A stretch of DNA of 34,335 bases, taken from Paracoccaceae bacterium. Lineage in GTDB: Bacteria > Pseudomonadota > Alphaproteobacteria > Rhodobacterales > Rhodobacteraceae. Location: contig JAQWNW010000048.1 of assembly GCA_029246285.1 (NCBI GenBank), positions 1 through 34,335 of the forward strand. The letters run 5' to 3'. A model generated the notes under the pieces. It ran no database searches, was not told the origin of the DNA, and was given only the letters and a program-made list of their open reading frames with translations. Below are positions 1 to 9,273 of this stretch, piece after piece. A program made the translations under genes and the position numbers. The first letter of the stretch is position 1; each line of letters opens with the position of its first letter.

Positions 1-180
1 AAAAAATGGGAAGCAATTCCGTATTGGTCAACAGTAAATTTATATAAAGAAAGTGGGCCAGTCGATAAATACTTAACCCTAAAGGGAAATGGTAGAGAAA
101 TAGAATTAGGATCGTTTTTAAGCCCCGAAGAGCGCGAAAAAATTTACTCCCAATTAAAGCGCATAATTAAATCATCCTAA
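1..180 (+). CDS. DUF2244-like protein, C-terminal fragment
   Basis: An open frame enters from the left edge and ends at TAA (178-180), giving 59 residues. The segment carries YWSTVNLYK and ends with GREIELGSFLSPEER followed by a basic helix. That ending resembles the C-terminus of the DUF2244 family, small proteobacterial membrane proteins of unknown role whose N-terminal half holds two membrane helices. That half would lie outside the window. The frame converges on the YqeY-type gene and the two coding ends overlap by 9 bases (172-180). The family call rests on recalled similarity of a short fragment, so it is moderately secure; that the frame is coding is well supported by its composition and clean end. 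Confidence 0.7.
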   Translation, partial: KKWEAIPYWSTVNLYKESGPVDKYLTLKGNGREIELGSFLSPEEREKIYSQLKRIIKSS

Positions 181-624
181 TATTTTCTTTATCATTGCGC
201 CAACTTTGCCAAAATCCAGCTGGCCAGTATACTGCTCTTTCAAAGAGCCCATAACTTTCCCCATATCTCTGATCGAGCTAGCACCAACTAATGCAATAGT
301 ATCTTTTATTACTTTGCCTACCTCATCATCACTAAGTTGGCGTGGCAAAAACTCCTCAATTATTTTTATTTCCGATAATTCTTGCTCTGCTAACTCGAGC
401 CTACCACCTTCCTCGTAAGCCTTTGCACTTTCCTGTCTCTGCTTTACCATTTTTCCTAATATCTGTAATATTTCAGAAGATGAGACTCCATCAGGTCTAT
501 CTTCTGTGCGTAATGCAATATCTTTGTCTTTAATGGCTGCATTAACTAATCTTAAAGTTGAAAGTCTAAGCTTATCTTTTGATCGCATCGCATCTTTGAC
601 TGCAGTATTAATAATCTCACGCAT
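172..624 (-). CDS. GatB/YqeY domain-containing protein
   Basis: A 150-residue protein of the YqeY family, about the usual length of 145-155. The pattern is typical: an N-terminal helix with MRSKDKLRLSTLRLVNAAI, then KMVKQRQESAKAYEEGGR, EIKIIEEFLPRQLS, and a C-terminal GKVMGSLKEQYTGQLDFG segment. The domain is related to the tail domain of the GatB amidotransferase subunit, which binds tRNA; a stand-alone role in amidation or tRNA binding is not established. The ATG at 622-624 is preceded on the minus strand by AAAGG at a suitable distance, and a perfect TATAAT lies at 644-649. The gene is divergent from carA. In many proteobacteria yqeY sits near rpsU-dnaG-rpoD, which is not seen here. Confidence 0.93.
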   Translation of the reverse strand: MREIINTAVKDAMRSKDKLRLSTLRLVNAAIKDKDIALRTEDRPDGVSSSEILQILGKMVKQRQESAKAYEEGGRLELAEQELSEIKIIEEFLPRQLSDDEVGKVIKDTIALVGASSIRDMGKVMGSLKEQYTGQLDFGKVGAMIKKILG

Positions 625-643
625 GATAAAACCTTTATGAATT

Positions 644-649
644 ATTATA
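644..649 (-). promoter_or_regulatory. Possible -10 box for the YqeY-type gene
   Basis: The minus strand reads TATAAT here, 20 bases upstream of the ATG, predicting a leader of about 13 bases. No good -35 box is visible at the usual distance, so the assignment is tentative. The same AT-rich run also contains TATAAT on the plus strand (648-653). Confidence 0.35.
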
Positions 650-741
650 TAATTTAGAAATTAGGGTATACATCTCCTGGAAAGAGAGAACAATAATTAA
701 TTGAAATTTGTAGCATAAGGGATTTTAACTAGTTGTGTTCC

Positions 742-770
742 TTGACCAATCATACTTAAGATTCTATCAA
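742..770 (+). promoter_or_regulatory. Candidate sigma-70 promoter for carA operon
   Basis: TTGACC (742-747) and TATCAA (765-770) are separated by exactly 17 bases. Transcription would start near 777, leaving about 22 bases before the preferred carA ATG at 799. I see no attenuator-like hairpin in this leader. Box similarity is fair, but AT-rich DNA gives chance matches. Confidence 0.45.
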
Positions 771-798
771 GCACATTAGCACATTGTCGTGGGTATAT

Positions 799-1977
799 AT
801 GTCAGTAGATACTGTAAAACTTGATGAAAAAATATACACAGCTTGTATTCTTTTTGAAGATGGAAATATCTTATATGGCAATGGATTTGGTTCAGAAGGG
901 TCAGTAGTAGGAGAGCTGTGCTTCAACACATCGATGACAGGATATCAAGAGATCATGACAGATCCTTCTTATGCGGAGCAAATAATTACTTTCACATTCC
1001 CCCACATAGGAAACACTGGAATAAATTCTGAAGACGATGAGAATAAACTAATCTCAGCACTCGCAATGATTGTTAAGTGGGATCCGACAAAAGCTTCAAA
1101 TTGGCGTTCACAAAAACAGTTATCTCACTGGTTAAAGGAACGAAATAAACTTGGGATTTGTCAAATCGACACTCGTTATATTACTAGTTTAATTCGGGAA
1201 AAAGGTGCACAGAATATAGCGGTTTGTTGCAATAATAATGGCAATTTTAATATACAAGAACTTAAAGATAACCTTGCAAATTATTCAGGATTAATCGGGA
1301 AGGATTTAGCCAAAGATGTTTCTTGTAAAAAACCTTATCGATGGAATGAGCCGCTATGGGCCTTTAATAAAAGTCACCAACATACAATAGCAAAACCAAC
1401 AAGGAATGTTATAGCAATTGATTATGGAGCCAAAACAAATATTTTAAAATGCTTGGTATCATCAGGGTGTGAAGTAACCGTAATGCCTGCGCAAACAACT
1501 GCGCAAGAAATAATTGACAAAAAACCAGAAGGTTTGTTTTTATCAAATGGGCCGGGGGATCCAGAAGCAACGGGAAATTATGCAGTTCCCATGATACAGG
1601 AAATATTAGATCAAACTAAAATACCAATATTTGGCATTTGCCTTGGACACCAGATGCTAGCACTAGCTTTAGGAGCAAAGACTCTGAAAATGAAATATGG
1701 TCACCATGGGGCTAATCATCCTGTCAAAGACTTAGAGACTGGAAAGGTTGAAATTACCTCTATGAACCATGGCTTTACAGTAGATTCAAATAGTTTACCT
1801 GATGGGGTAATAGAAACTCACGTGTCCTTATTTGATGGTACAAATTGTGGTATCCAATTAAAAAATAGACCTGTTTTTTCTGTTCAATACCATCCCGAAG
1901 CAAGCCCCGGGCCACAAGACAGTTTTTATCTCTTTGAAAAGTTTGTAAAATCAATGTCTATAATAAACCAAAATTGA
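799..1977 (+). CDS. carA: Carbamoyl-phosphate synthase small (glutaminase) subunit
   Basis: CarA hydrolyses glutamine and passes ammonia to CarB for carbamoyl phosphate, the precursor of pyrimidines and arginine. From the ATG at 799 it has 392 residues, within the usual 375-400. The N-terminal CPSase small-chain domain (about 10-150) shows ELCFNTSMTGYQEIMTDPSY. The class I amidotransferase domain (about 200-385) has the nucleophile in GICLGHQ (Cys281) and the His-Glu pair in QYHPEASPGP (His365, Glu367). A TTG at 784 would add five residues (MSWVY), but the ATG begins the conserved region better and suits the predicted promoter. carB is not in the window. The stop overlaps a possible TTG start of the next gene, and the likely next ATG follows two bases later, suggesting co-transcription and translational coupling. 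Confidence 0.97.
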   Translation: MSVDTVKLDEKIYTACILFEDGNILYGNGFGSEGSVVGELCFNTSMTGYQEIMTDPSYAEQIITFTFPHIGNTGINSEDDENKLISALAMIVKWDPTKASNWRSQKQLSHWLKERNKLGICQIDTRYITSLIREKGAQNIAVCCNNNGNFNIQELKDNLANYSGLIGKDLAKDVSCKKPYRWNEPLWAFNKSHQHTIAKPTRNVIAIDYGAKTNILKCLVSSGCEVTVMPAQTTAQEIIDKKPEGLFLSNGPGDPEATGNYAVPMIQEILDQTKIPIFGICLGHQMLALALGAKTLKMKYGHHGANHPVKDLETGKVEITSMNHGFTVDSNSLPDGVIETHVSLFDGTNCGIQLKNRPVFSVQYHPEASPGPQDSFYLFEKFVKSMSIINQN

Positions 1978-1979
1978 TT

Positions 1980-2639
1980 ATGAAACTTAAATCGTTTAGA
2001 GATGCTGATTTTTGGATATTTGATTTAGATAATACACTTTATCCAAAAACAGCCAATTTATTTGCTGAAATTGAGAAAAAAATGACAACCTACGTCATGA
2101 ATGAGTTGAATGTAGATTTCAAAAGGGCAAATTTTCTAAGAGATTACTATTGGAAAAATTACGGAACTACATTGTCTGGTATGATGCAGGAGCATAAAAT
2201 TGACCCTATACCATACTTATATGAGGTCCATGACATCCCATTGGATTCATTGACTGTCGATCCTGTGCTTGTGAAAGAAATTAACAAACTGAATGGAGAG
2301 AAAATTGTTTATACAAATGGATCAAAATTTCACGCAAATAGGGTTTTGAATGCGCGCGGATTAACTAATTGTTTTCACCAAATTTACGGAATTGAAGATG
2401 CAAATTACGTGCCAAAGCCGGAAGAAGACGCTTATAAACGAATAATTAAACTGGCTGATGTAAATCCTCTTAGTGCTGTAATGTTTGAAGATGAACCAAA
2501 AAACTTGGAAGCCCCACACAAAATGGGCATGCAAACAGTATTAGTATCTAACGGGGAAATCGTAGATCCTAGGCATCATATTACAGATAATTTGACTAAT
2601 TTTTTATTAAAATTAAATAATATATTAAATGAAAACTGA
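1980..2639 (+). CDS. HAD-family pyrimidine 5'-nucleotidase
   Basis: A 219-residue HAD hydrolase from the ATG at 1980 (a TTG at 1974 would add two residues). All four HAD motifs are present: FDLDNTLYP with nucleophile Asp15 and acid/base Asp17, the VYTNGS Ser/Thr motif, the Lys of VPKPEEDAY, and MFEDEPKN with metal-binding acidics. The helical cap between motifs I and II and the FDLDNTLYP signature match the yeast Sdt1/plant-bacterial pyrimidine 5'-nucleotidase group, which dephosphorylates UMP, CMP or related phosphates. It begins two bases after the carA stop and its end overlaps ubiH by 11 bases, so it is inside an operon. Placement after carA suits a pyrimidine role, but HAD substrate range cannot be settled from sequence. 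Confidence 0.88.
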   Translation: MKLKSFRDADFWIFDLDNTLYPKTANLFAEIEKKMTTYVMNELNVDFKRANFLRDYYWKNYGTTLSGMMQEHKIDPIPYLYEVHDIPLDSLTVDPVLVKEINKLNGEKIVYTNGSKFHANRVLNARGLTNCFHQIYGIEDANYVPKPEEDAYKRIIKLADVNPLSAVMFEDEPKNLEAPHKMGMQTVLVSNGEIVDPRHHITDNLTNFLLKLNNILNEN

Positions 2640-3783
2640 TGTCACAATTGTTGGAGCAGGGTTAGCTGGACTTATAGCTTCTATTCAACTCTCACATATC
2701 GGCTATAATGTAGTCTGCATTGACTATGAAGGGGAGAAGGGCAAAAAAAACGACTTACGCAGCACAGCTTTGTTACTACCATCAATCAACCTATTAAAAG
2801 CCTTTGGTGTTTGGGAGCAAATAAAAATTAATGCATGTCCAATGCAATCTATGCGAATACGTGACCTATCGGATGAAAAAAACATCACTGAGGTTAAGTT
2901 TCATGCTCAAGAGATCGCTGAAGAAGAGTTTGGTTATAACGTTCAAAACCAAACCTTATATAATAATTTGGTAACTTTTTTAAAACAATCGAAAAATATT
3001 ACGGTTATTCATAATGATAAATTTATGAATGTCAGAACGCGGACAAATGCTACTTTTACTGAATTAAAATCGGGATTGAGAATACAAAGTAAACTTTTAA
3101 TCGGAGCAGATGGTCGAAATTCGTCAGTTCGAGAGAAACTTGAAATTAACACAAAAACAAAAACTTACAATCAGCATGCATTGGCATTCAAAGTCAAACA
3201 TGAGAAATCGCATGAGAATATATCCACTGAAATTTACAAAAGTGGTGGACCATTCACAATCGTACCTTTAGCAGAACCAAAACAATCAGCAATTATCTGG
3301 ATGGATAATACCAGTAAGATTCACAATATCGCAAAATTGGACAGCACTCAATTTAACAGTGCTATAACAATTCGAAGTGGAAATTGCCTAGGAGCATTAA
3401 GTCGGATTAGTGAACTAACCAGTTGGCCTGTTATAAGTCAAATTACCAAGAACACAGTCAAAGAAAGATGTGTGTTAATCGCGGAAGCAGCTCACGTTTT
3501 ACCACCAATCGGGGCACAGGGACTAAATATGAGCATCCAAGACATAAGAGCCTTGGCGAATATTATAGAAGGGGAAGAAGATCCTGGATCAATGGAACTG
3601 TTACGAAAATATGAAAAAACTAGAATTAGGGATAGCAAATTGCGTACTAAATTAATTCATGGGCTTAATCTTTCGTCAATCTCAAATAAGTTTCATGCGC
3701 AAAAAGCTAGGTCGATGGCTATACAATTAATTGCTTCATCACCAAAACTTAGAAGTTTTTTAATTGAGAAAGGTTTAGGGTAA
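2629..3783 (+). CDS. UbiH/UbiF/COQ6-type FAD-dependent hydroxylase
   Basis: A 384-residue flavoprotein monooxygenase of the ubiquinone-biosynthesis hydroxylase family, which adds hydroxyl groups to the ring of ubiquinone intermediates. It has the N-terminal dinucleotide-binding motif VGAGLAGLIASIQLS, the middle GADGRNSSVRE (DG motif) and the C-terminal AEAAHVLPPIGAQGLN, which corresponds to the GD motif. In that last motif the usual Gly-Asp is replaced by Ala-Glu; Glu is, as I recall, common in alphaproteobacterial members, while the Ala is less usual. Length is normal. The start lies inside the end of the HAD gene (11-base overlap). Ring position (C1, C5 or C6) cannot be assigned from sequence. 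The gene converges on the Lrp/AsnC pair with an 18-base gap and no obvious terminator. Confidence 0.9.
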   Translation: MKTDVTIVGAGLAGLIASIQLSHIGYNVVCIDYEGEKGKKNDLRSTALLLPSINLLKAFGVWEQIKINACPMQSMRIRDLSDEKNITEVKFHAQEIAEEEFGYNVQNQTLYNNLVTFLKQSKNITVIHNDKFMNVRTRTNATFTELKSGLRIQSKLLIGADGRNSSVREKLEINTKTKTYNQHALAFKVKHEKSHENISTEIYKSGGPFTIVPLAEPKQSAIIWMDNTSKIHNIAKLDSTQFNSAITIRSGNCLGALSRISELTSWPVISQITKNTVKERCVLIAEAAHVLPPIGAQGLNMSIQDIRALANIIEGEEDPGSMELLRKYEKTRIRDSKLRTKLIHGLNLSSISNKFHAQKARSMAIQLIASSPKLRSFLIEKGLG

Positions 3784-3801
3784 ATAAATTAAAGTAAATA
3801 T

Positions 3802-4260
3802 TTAACCCAATGGCCCCGGGCGATACTCCTCTGAAAGTAAAACATTTGCTTCGACATCTCCTACGCCTGGAAGAGTCATTATCCTACGTCTTAAAACTCT
3901 TTCGAAATCACTAATGTCCTTCGCAACTACTCTAAGCCTGTAATCATACAACCCTAGAACGTGTTGTACTAACTGTACTTCAGGTATTGAGCATGCAGCA
4001 CGTTCAAAATCAGCAAGACTAACCCTTCTTTTGGTAGCCAACTTTACGCCTAAAAACACTGTAACACCAAAACCAAGCTTCTTTCGATCTACTAAAACCT
4101 TCTTACCAGTTAAGACACCAAGATCTGTCAATTTCTTAATGCGTCGCCAAATTTTTGATTGAGATACTTTTAAAGACCGAGATATATCACTAGCAGTAAA
4201 ATTTTTATTTTTAACAAGCAACGTAATAATAGACCGGTCGAGGTTATCCAAAGCAATCAT
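3802..4260 (-). CDS. Lrp/AsnC family transcriptional regulator (second of pair)
   Basis: A 152-residue Lrp/AsnC regulator. The N-terminal helix-turn-helix (about residues 5-50) contains NLDRSIITLLVKN and ASDISRSLKVSQSKIWRRI, and the C-terminal ligand-binding RAM domain (about 65-145) contains VQHVLGLYDYRLRVVAKD and LPGVGDVEANVLLSE. The family forms dimers or octamers and often senses an amino acid. It overlaps the upstream paralogue by four bases (ATGA), so the two are translated together. The pair is divergent from ilvC, making branched-chain amino acid control a reasonable inference. It ends in GPLG with no extra domain. It differs substantially from its neighbour, so this is an old duplication or two separate family members, not a recent copy. 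Confidence 0.93.
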   Translation of the reverse strand: MIALDNLDRSIITLLVKNKNFTASDISRSLKVSQSKIWRRIKKLTDLGVLTGKKVLVDRKKLGFGVTVFLGVKLATKRRVSLADFERAACSIPEVQLVQHVLGLYDYRLRVVAKDISDFERVLRRRIMTLPGVGDVEANVLLSEEYRPGPLG

Positions 4261-4718
4261 ATTGGCAACACATCACTACGTTTAATGTTTGAAATAAGCA
4301 TTAGGGCTTCAACCTCAGCGATATATGGAAGATTCAATATTTGGTCACGATAGATTGATTGATAATGAGTAAGATCTCGTGCCAGAATATTTAAACGCAC
4401 ATCAACTCGTCCCAAAAAAGTTTGAATTTCATTAACTTCACTTATCAATCTGGCACGAGATATGAAAACCTCAAAAGCATCAGATTGAGTTTTATCAAGT
4501 GTTATTCTTAGGCTGACCTCTAATTCATACCCAAGTTTTTTCCAATCAATCTCAAAAATAAACCCTTTAATTACACCTAAATCTTGCAGTTTTTCAATTT
4601 TTCGCCAACAGGCAGTATTGGACATACCCACTCGCTCCGCTAGTAACTGCGTTCCTGCATCAGGATCGTCCATAATATGTCGAACTAATCGTTTTTCTAA
4701 ATTATTTAATACATGCAT
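4257..4718 (-). CDS. Lrp/AsnC family transcriptional regulator (first of pair)
   Basis: A 153-residue Lrp/AsnC regulator, first gene of a two-gene unit. The helix-turn-helix region contains NLEKRLVRHIMDD and LAERVGMSNTACWRKIEKL; the RAM domain contains IQTFLGRVDVRLNILARD and LPYIAEVEALMLIS. Length is standard. The start codon lies 121 bases from the ilvC ATG across an AT-rich divergent spacer, the usual arrangement for a local regulator that also controls itself. Overlapping paired AsnC-like genes are also seen for siroheme decarboxylase subunits, but no haem d1 or siroheme gene is nearby and both proteins keep a normal-looking DNA-binding part, so I favour regulators. Confidence 0.93.
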   Translation of the reverse strand: MHVLNNLEKRLVRHIMDDPDAGTQLLAERVGMSNTACWRKIEKLQDLGVIKGFIFEIDWKKLGYELEVSLRITLDKTQSDAFEVFISRARLISEVNEIQTFLGRVDVRLNILARDLTHYQSIYRDQILNLPYIAEVEALMLISNIKRSDVLPI

Positions 4719-5862
<1,144 letters not shown>

Positions 5863-5871
5863 TGAACTTAA

Positions 5872-5906
5872 GGGTGTTGCCTCAATATTTTTTTCTGGCC
5901 ACACCC
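5872..5906 (+). terminator. Imperfect hairpin after ilvC
   Basis: GGGTGTTGCC (5872-5881) can pair with GGCCACACCC (5897-5906) with one mismatch, leaving a 15-base loop. It starts 10 bases after the ilvC stop. There is no T-run directly downstream (the T-run lies in the loop), so it may act as an RNA-stabilising hairpin or factor-dependent terminator instead of a classic intrinsic one. Confidence 0.45.
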
Positions 5907-5978
5907 ACCTCATATCTTGCTTAAGATTATTGTGCTTTAGGTAAAATGTTACCCCGAAAATCAATAATTGGGAATAAA

Positions 5979-6902
5979 ATGGAAAAACCAACAATCCATA
6001 ATCCTGGCTTAATAAGCTGGCTATTTTTGATCATTCTATCAGCAATTTGGGGAGCCTCATTTATGAGCGTTTCCATTGCTCTTGAAAGCTTTTCACCTCT
6101 GACTCTAGCAGCTTTAAGGATTTTTATCGCTGCTGTTTGTTTAACTTTAATCGCTTTCATGCTAGGTCATGGCCTGCCATCACTTTCTTCACAAAATGGG
6201 TTAAAAATCTGGCTTCATTGCTTAGGCATGGGTTTATTTTCAAATGTTTTACCATTTTCAATGTTAAGTTGGGGACAACAGTTCGTTTCCAGTGGATTTG
6301 CCGGAATTTCAATGGCTGTTGTGCCCCTTTTAGTGCTACCTTTATCCTATTTTTTTATACTAGAAGAAAAGTTTCGTAAACAAAAATTGATTGGCTTTAT
6401 TTTTGGCTTTATTGGAGTTCTGATTCTAATTGGACCAAATTCTATTGTTAAACTCAATGGAGATTTTACGTCAATTGCACGCTTCGCCTGTTTGGGCGCA
6501 TCTTTCTGTTATGCGGTAGGCTCAATTATCACCAGACGCTCTCCTGAGGTAAATTTAGTTTCATTCGCAGCAGCAGCTCTTATTTTATCAAGCATCCTTA
6601 TTATTCCCTTAGCGTTAACAATCGAGGGAATGCCTCAGCACATTTCTGTTCACTCATTTTTAGCTGTAAGTTATCTTGGCCTTATGCCAACAGCGATAGC
6701 CACAATATTACTAGTAAGAATAATTCAAACAGCTGGGCCCACTTTTTATAGCTTAGCAAATTATCAAGTGCCAGTTTGGTCAATTATTTTTGGTGTGGTT
6801 ATATTAAACGAAAATCTTCCAATTCAATTTTTTATTGCTTTTCTTTTAATTCTGACCGGATTATTGATAGCGCAAGCAAAAACACGGAGATCAGAAACTT
6901 AA
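5979..6902 (+). CDS. EamA/DMT family inner-membrane transporter
   Basis: A 307-residue protein with about ten hydrophobic helices arranged as two EamA repeats, as in drug/metabolite exporters of the RhaT/EamA type. The first repeat begins with SAIWGASFMSVSIALESFSP and contains LAALRIFIAA. The second contains FCYAVGSIITRRS, YLGLMPTAIATIL and ends with VPVWSIIFGVVILNENL, the usual family ending. The substrate cannot be read from sequence; some relatives export amino acids, and ilvC lies just upstream. The ATG at 5979 is preceded by GGGA and starts close to the first helix; an ATG at 5946 would add eleven residues and is possible. It converges on glmM with a 7-base gap. Confidence 0.9.
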   Translation: MEKPTIHNPGLISWLFLIILSAIWGASFMSVSIALESFSPLTLAALRIFIAAVCLTLIAFMLGHGLPSLSSQNGLKIWLHCLGMGLFSNVLPFSMLSWGQQFVSSGFAGISMAVVPLLVLPLSYFFILEEKFRKQKLIGFIFGFIGVLILIGPNSIVKLNGDFTSIARFACLGASFCYAVGSIITRRSPEVNLVSFAAAALILSSILIIPLALTIEGMPQHISVHSFLAVSYLGLMPTAIATILLVRIIQTAGPTFYSLANYQVPVWSIIFGVVILNENLPIQFFIAFLLILTGLLIAQAKTRRSET

Positions 6903-6909
6903 GATCATG

Positions 6910-8253
6910 TCAATTTAATCGTTTGATAGCTTGAACTATGTCATTTACCGCTTCTTGTAAAATTGAAAAATTCTCATGTTCCGCCATTACCCTAATTAAT
7001 GGCTCTGTTCCGGATTTTCTTATCACGATTCTTCCAAATTCTTTAAAAAGATTATTCTTTTCACTTATAAGGTTTTGAATTTCACTATTACTAAGTGGAT
7101 CATTGCTTTGGTCAATTTTGATGTTCTCTAAAAGTTGGGGGTATGGTTTGTACAAATTTAATAATTCGCTCGCTCTAGATTTATTTCCCTGCATGGCAGC
7201 AAGAAACTGAAGTGACGCAATTAATCCATCACCAGTAGTAGAAAAATCTGAGAAAATTATATGACCTGACTGCTCTCCACCAAGATTAATTTCATTTTTT
7301 TGCATTTGTTCAACTACATATCTATCACCCACGCCTGTGCGAAGTAACTTAAGCCCTTGGGACGTTAAGAATTTTTCGAGGCCCATATTAGACATGCTGG
7401 TTGCCACGACAGTATTACTCGTCAATTTATTTTTCTGCATTAACTCTTTAGCAAAAATAGCTAAAAGCTGATCCCCATTAGAAATATTACCTCTTTCATC
7501 AATTATTGTTACCCGATCAGCATCACCATCAAGGCAAATTCCCAGATCTGCCTTTGTTTCTAATACTTTTTTGGCAGCTAAATCTGGACTTGTTGAGCCA
7601 CACTCAAAATTTATGTTATACCCATTTGGAGAAACCCCCATTGGAATCACCTCTGCGCCTAGTTCAAAAAGCACTTGTGGAGCAACTTTATAAGCAGCAC
7701 CATTTGCGCAGTCTAACACAATTTTAATACCATTTAGACTTGAACCATTAAATTTATAAGTTGATTTTGCACTCTCCACGTATCTACCCAAACCATCATC
7801 GATCCTTTTCGCCCTGCCAATATTCTCAGCTTTAGAAAACTCAATCTCATTATCCATAATTTCTTCAATGGCAAATTCTGCATTATCGGATAACTTAAAT
7901 CCATCAGGACCAAAAAACTTAATGCCATTATCATTGTAAGGATTATGCGATGCAGAAATCATTACACCAAAATCTGCTCGCATAGATTTTGTTAAGAACC
8001 CCACTGCAGGTGTGGGGATTGGGCCAAGGAGAAAGACATTCATACCTGTAGAAGTCAACCCAGCCGTTAATGCATTTTCAAACATATAACCTGACCTTCT
8101 CGTGTCCTTACCTATGACAACTCGGTGCTCGTTACTATCTTTTCTAAAATAGCGTCCAGCAGCAGCACCTAATCTCAATGCTACATCAGGCGTCATAGGA
8201 AAAACGTTTGCTTTTCCTCGAACTCCGTCTGTGCCAAAATATTTTTTTATCAT
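6910..8253 (-). CDS. glmM: Phosphoglucosamine mutase
   Basis: GlmM interconverts glucosamine 6-phosphate and glucosamine 1-phosphate on the way to UDP-N-acetylglucosamine for peptidoglycan and lipid A. The 447 residues match the family. It begins with KKYFGTDGVRG, carries the phosphoserine loop ISASHNPYNDNG (catalytic Ser102), the magnesium loop DGDADR (Asp242, Asp244, Asp246), a sugar-binding GGEQSGHI and the C-terminal phosphate-binding RKSGTEPLIRVMAE. The start overlaps the folP stop by one base (TAATG on the minus strand), so translation is probably coupled. A folP-glmM link is common in bacteria. Confidence 0.98.
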   Translation of the reverse strand: MIKKYFGTDGVRGKANVFPMTPDVALRLGAAAGRYFRKDSNEHRVVIGKDTRRSGYMFENALTAGLTSTGMNVFLLGPIPTPAVGFLTKSMRADFGVMISASHNPYNDNGIKFFGPDGFKLSDNAEFAIEEIMDNEIEFSKAENIGRAKRIDDGLGRYVESAKSTYKFNGSSLNGIKIVLDCANGAAYKVAPQVLFELGAEVIPMGVSPNGYNINFECGSTSPDLAAKKVLETKADLGICLDGDADRVTIIDERGNISNGDQLLAIFAKELMQKNKLTSNTVVATSMSNMGLEKFLTSQGLKLLRTGVGDRYVVEQMQKNEINLGGEQSGHIIFSDFSTTGDGLIASLQFLAAMQGNKSRASELLNLYKPYPQLLENIKIDQSNDPLSNSEIQNLISEKNNLFKEFGRIVIRKSGTEPLIRVMAEHENFSILQEAVNDIVQAIKRLN

Positions 8254-9269
8254 TAACTTGTTCCTATATTAATAGACTTCCACAAACGCAAAGCCTGCAC
8301 AGTTTCAAAAACATCATGAACACGAAGAATCTGAACACCTTGACTAATGGCTTCTAATGCAACTGCTATACTACCGGCGCTTATTTTGAGCGGATCATCC
8401 TGCAAACCAATTGTCTTTATAAACCTCTTTCTAGACGCTCCAACTAATATAGGGCAACCTAAACTATGAAAAATGCTTAGTCCTCTCAATAAAGTCAAAT
8501 TATGCTCCAAAGTTTTTGCAAACCCTATACCAGGATCAACAATTATATTGTTTTTAGATATTCCTAATTCCACGCAATCTTCTACAACATTTTCAAGAAA
8601 GTCATATACATCAAGTAATACATTATCATAAACTGCCTCTGAATTCATGCTTTTGGGCACACCTTTAGAATGCATGACACAAATAGGTATATTTTGAGTA
8701 ACGACTAATTTTTTCATTTCTTTATCATAAGATAATGAACTTATATCATTTAGCATATCAGCGCCTAATTGTTTTGAGATATCCCAAACCTCAGATTTTC
8801 TAGTGTCCACTGAAATTGGCAAGTCAATACCAGAACTTCGAATCTTTTCTAAAATAGGTGAAATACGAGAAATTTCCTCACTTACTGTGATAGGGTCCGC
8901 ACCTGGCCGAGTACTTTCCCCACCGATATCAATAATTGCAGCCCCATAATTCATCATTTTGGTAAACTCCTCAAATGCACATTCTAATTCACTATATTTA
9001 CCACCGTCAGAAAAGCTATCTGGAGTGACATTCAAGATACCCATCACATGTGGACTCGAAAAAGAAAGATTGAATAAGCTTTGCCTTTTTATCGTTAGAT
9101 TGTGGAGAACCTTTTTGGGCAAGTTTTCAGCTTTTATAATCTTGGGTTTACCATTTCTTTGTATAACCTCAACATTTTCAAAGAAAGCCCATCCACCAGC
9201 AAGTTTGTAAGATCGTGTAGAGCCTTTAGGTGACTTTATAATTATCGGACGATAGTAGTTCTTAGACAT
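8253..9269 (-). CDS. folP: Dihydropteroate synthase with N-terminal extension
   Basis: FolP joins p-aminobenzoate to the pterin pyrophosphate in folate synthesis and is the sulfonamide target. The core starts near residue 74 with VMGILNVTPDSFSDGG, followed by IIDIGGESTRPGADP, the ADMLNDISS strand, VMHSKGVPKSM and the pABA/pterin-binding ILVGASRKRFI. At 338 residues it is about 60-70 longer than E. coli FolP; the excess is an N-terminal segment containing YYRPIIIKSP and AGGWAFFENVEVI. I recall a similar extension in Rhodobacterales FolP, so this looks inherited and not a mis-called start. It lies four bases after the FolB fusion gene and overlaps glmM by one base. Confidence 0.96.
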   Translation of the reverse strand: MSKNYYRPIIIKSPKGSTRSYKLAGGWAFFENVEVIQRNGKPKIIKAENLPKKVLHNLTIKRQSLFNLSFSSPHVMGILNVTPDSFSDGGKYSELECAFEEFTKMMNYGAAIIDIGGESTRPGADPITVSEEISRISPILEKIRSSGIDLPISVDTRKSEVWDISKQLGADMLNDISSLSYDKEMKKLVVTQNIPICVMHSKGVPKSMNSEAVYDNVLLDVYDFLENVVEDCVELGISKNNIIVDPGIGFAKTLEHNLTLLRGLSIFHSLGCPILVGASRKRFIKTIGLQDDPLKISAGSIAVALEAISQGVQILRVHDVFETVQALRLWKSINIGTS

Positions 9270-9273
9270 AAGG

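Noticed and set aside
3802-4718. The AsnC-like pair as siroheme decarboxylase subunits (NirDL/AhbAB type)
   Set aside because: Both have an ordinary-looking DNA-binding part, ilvC is divergent next to them, and no haem d1 or siroheme gene is present.
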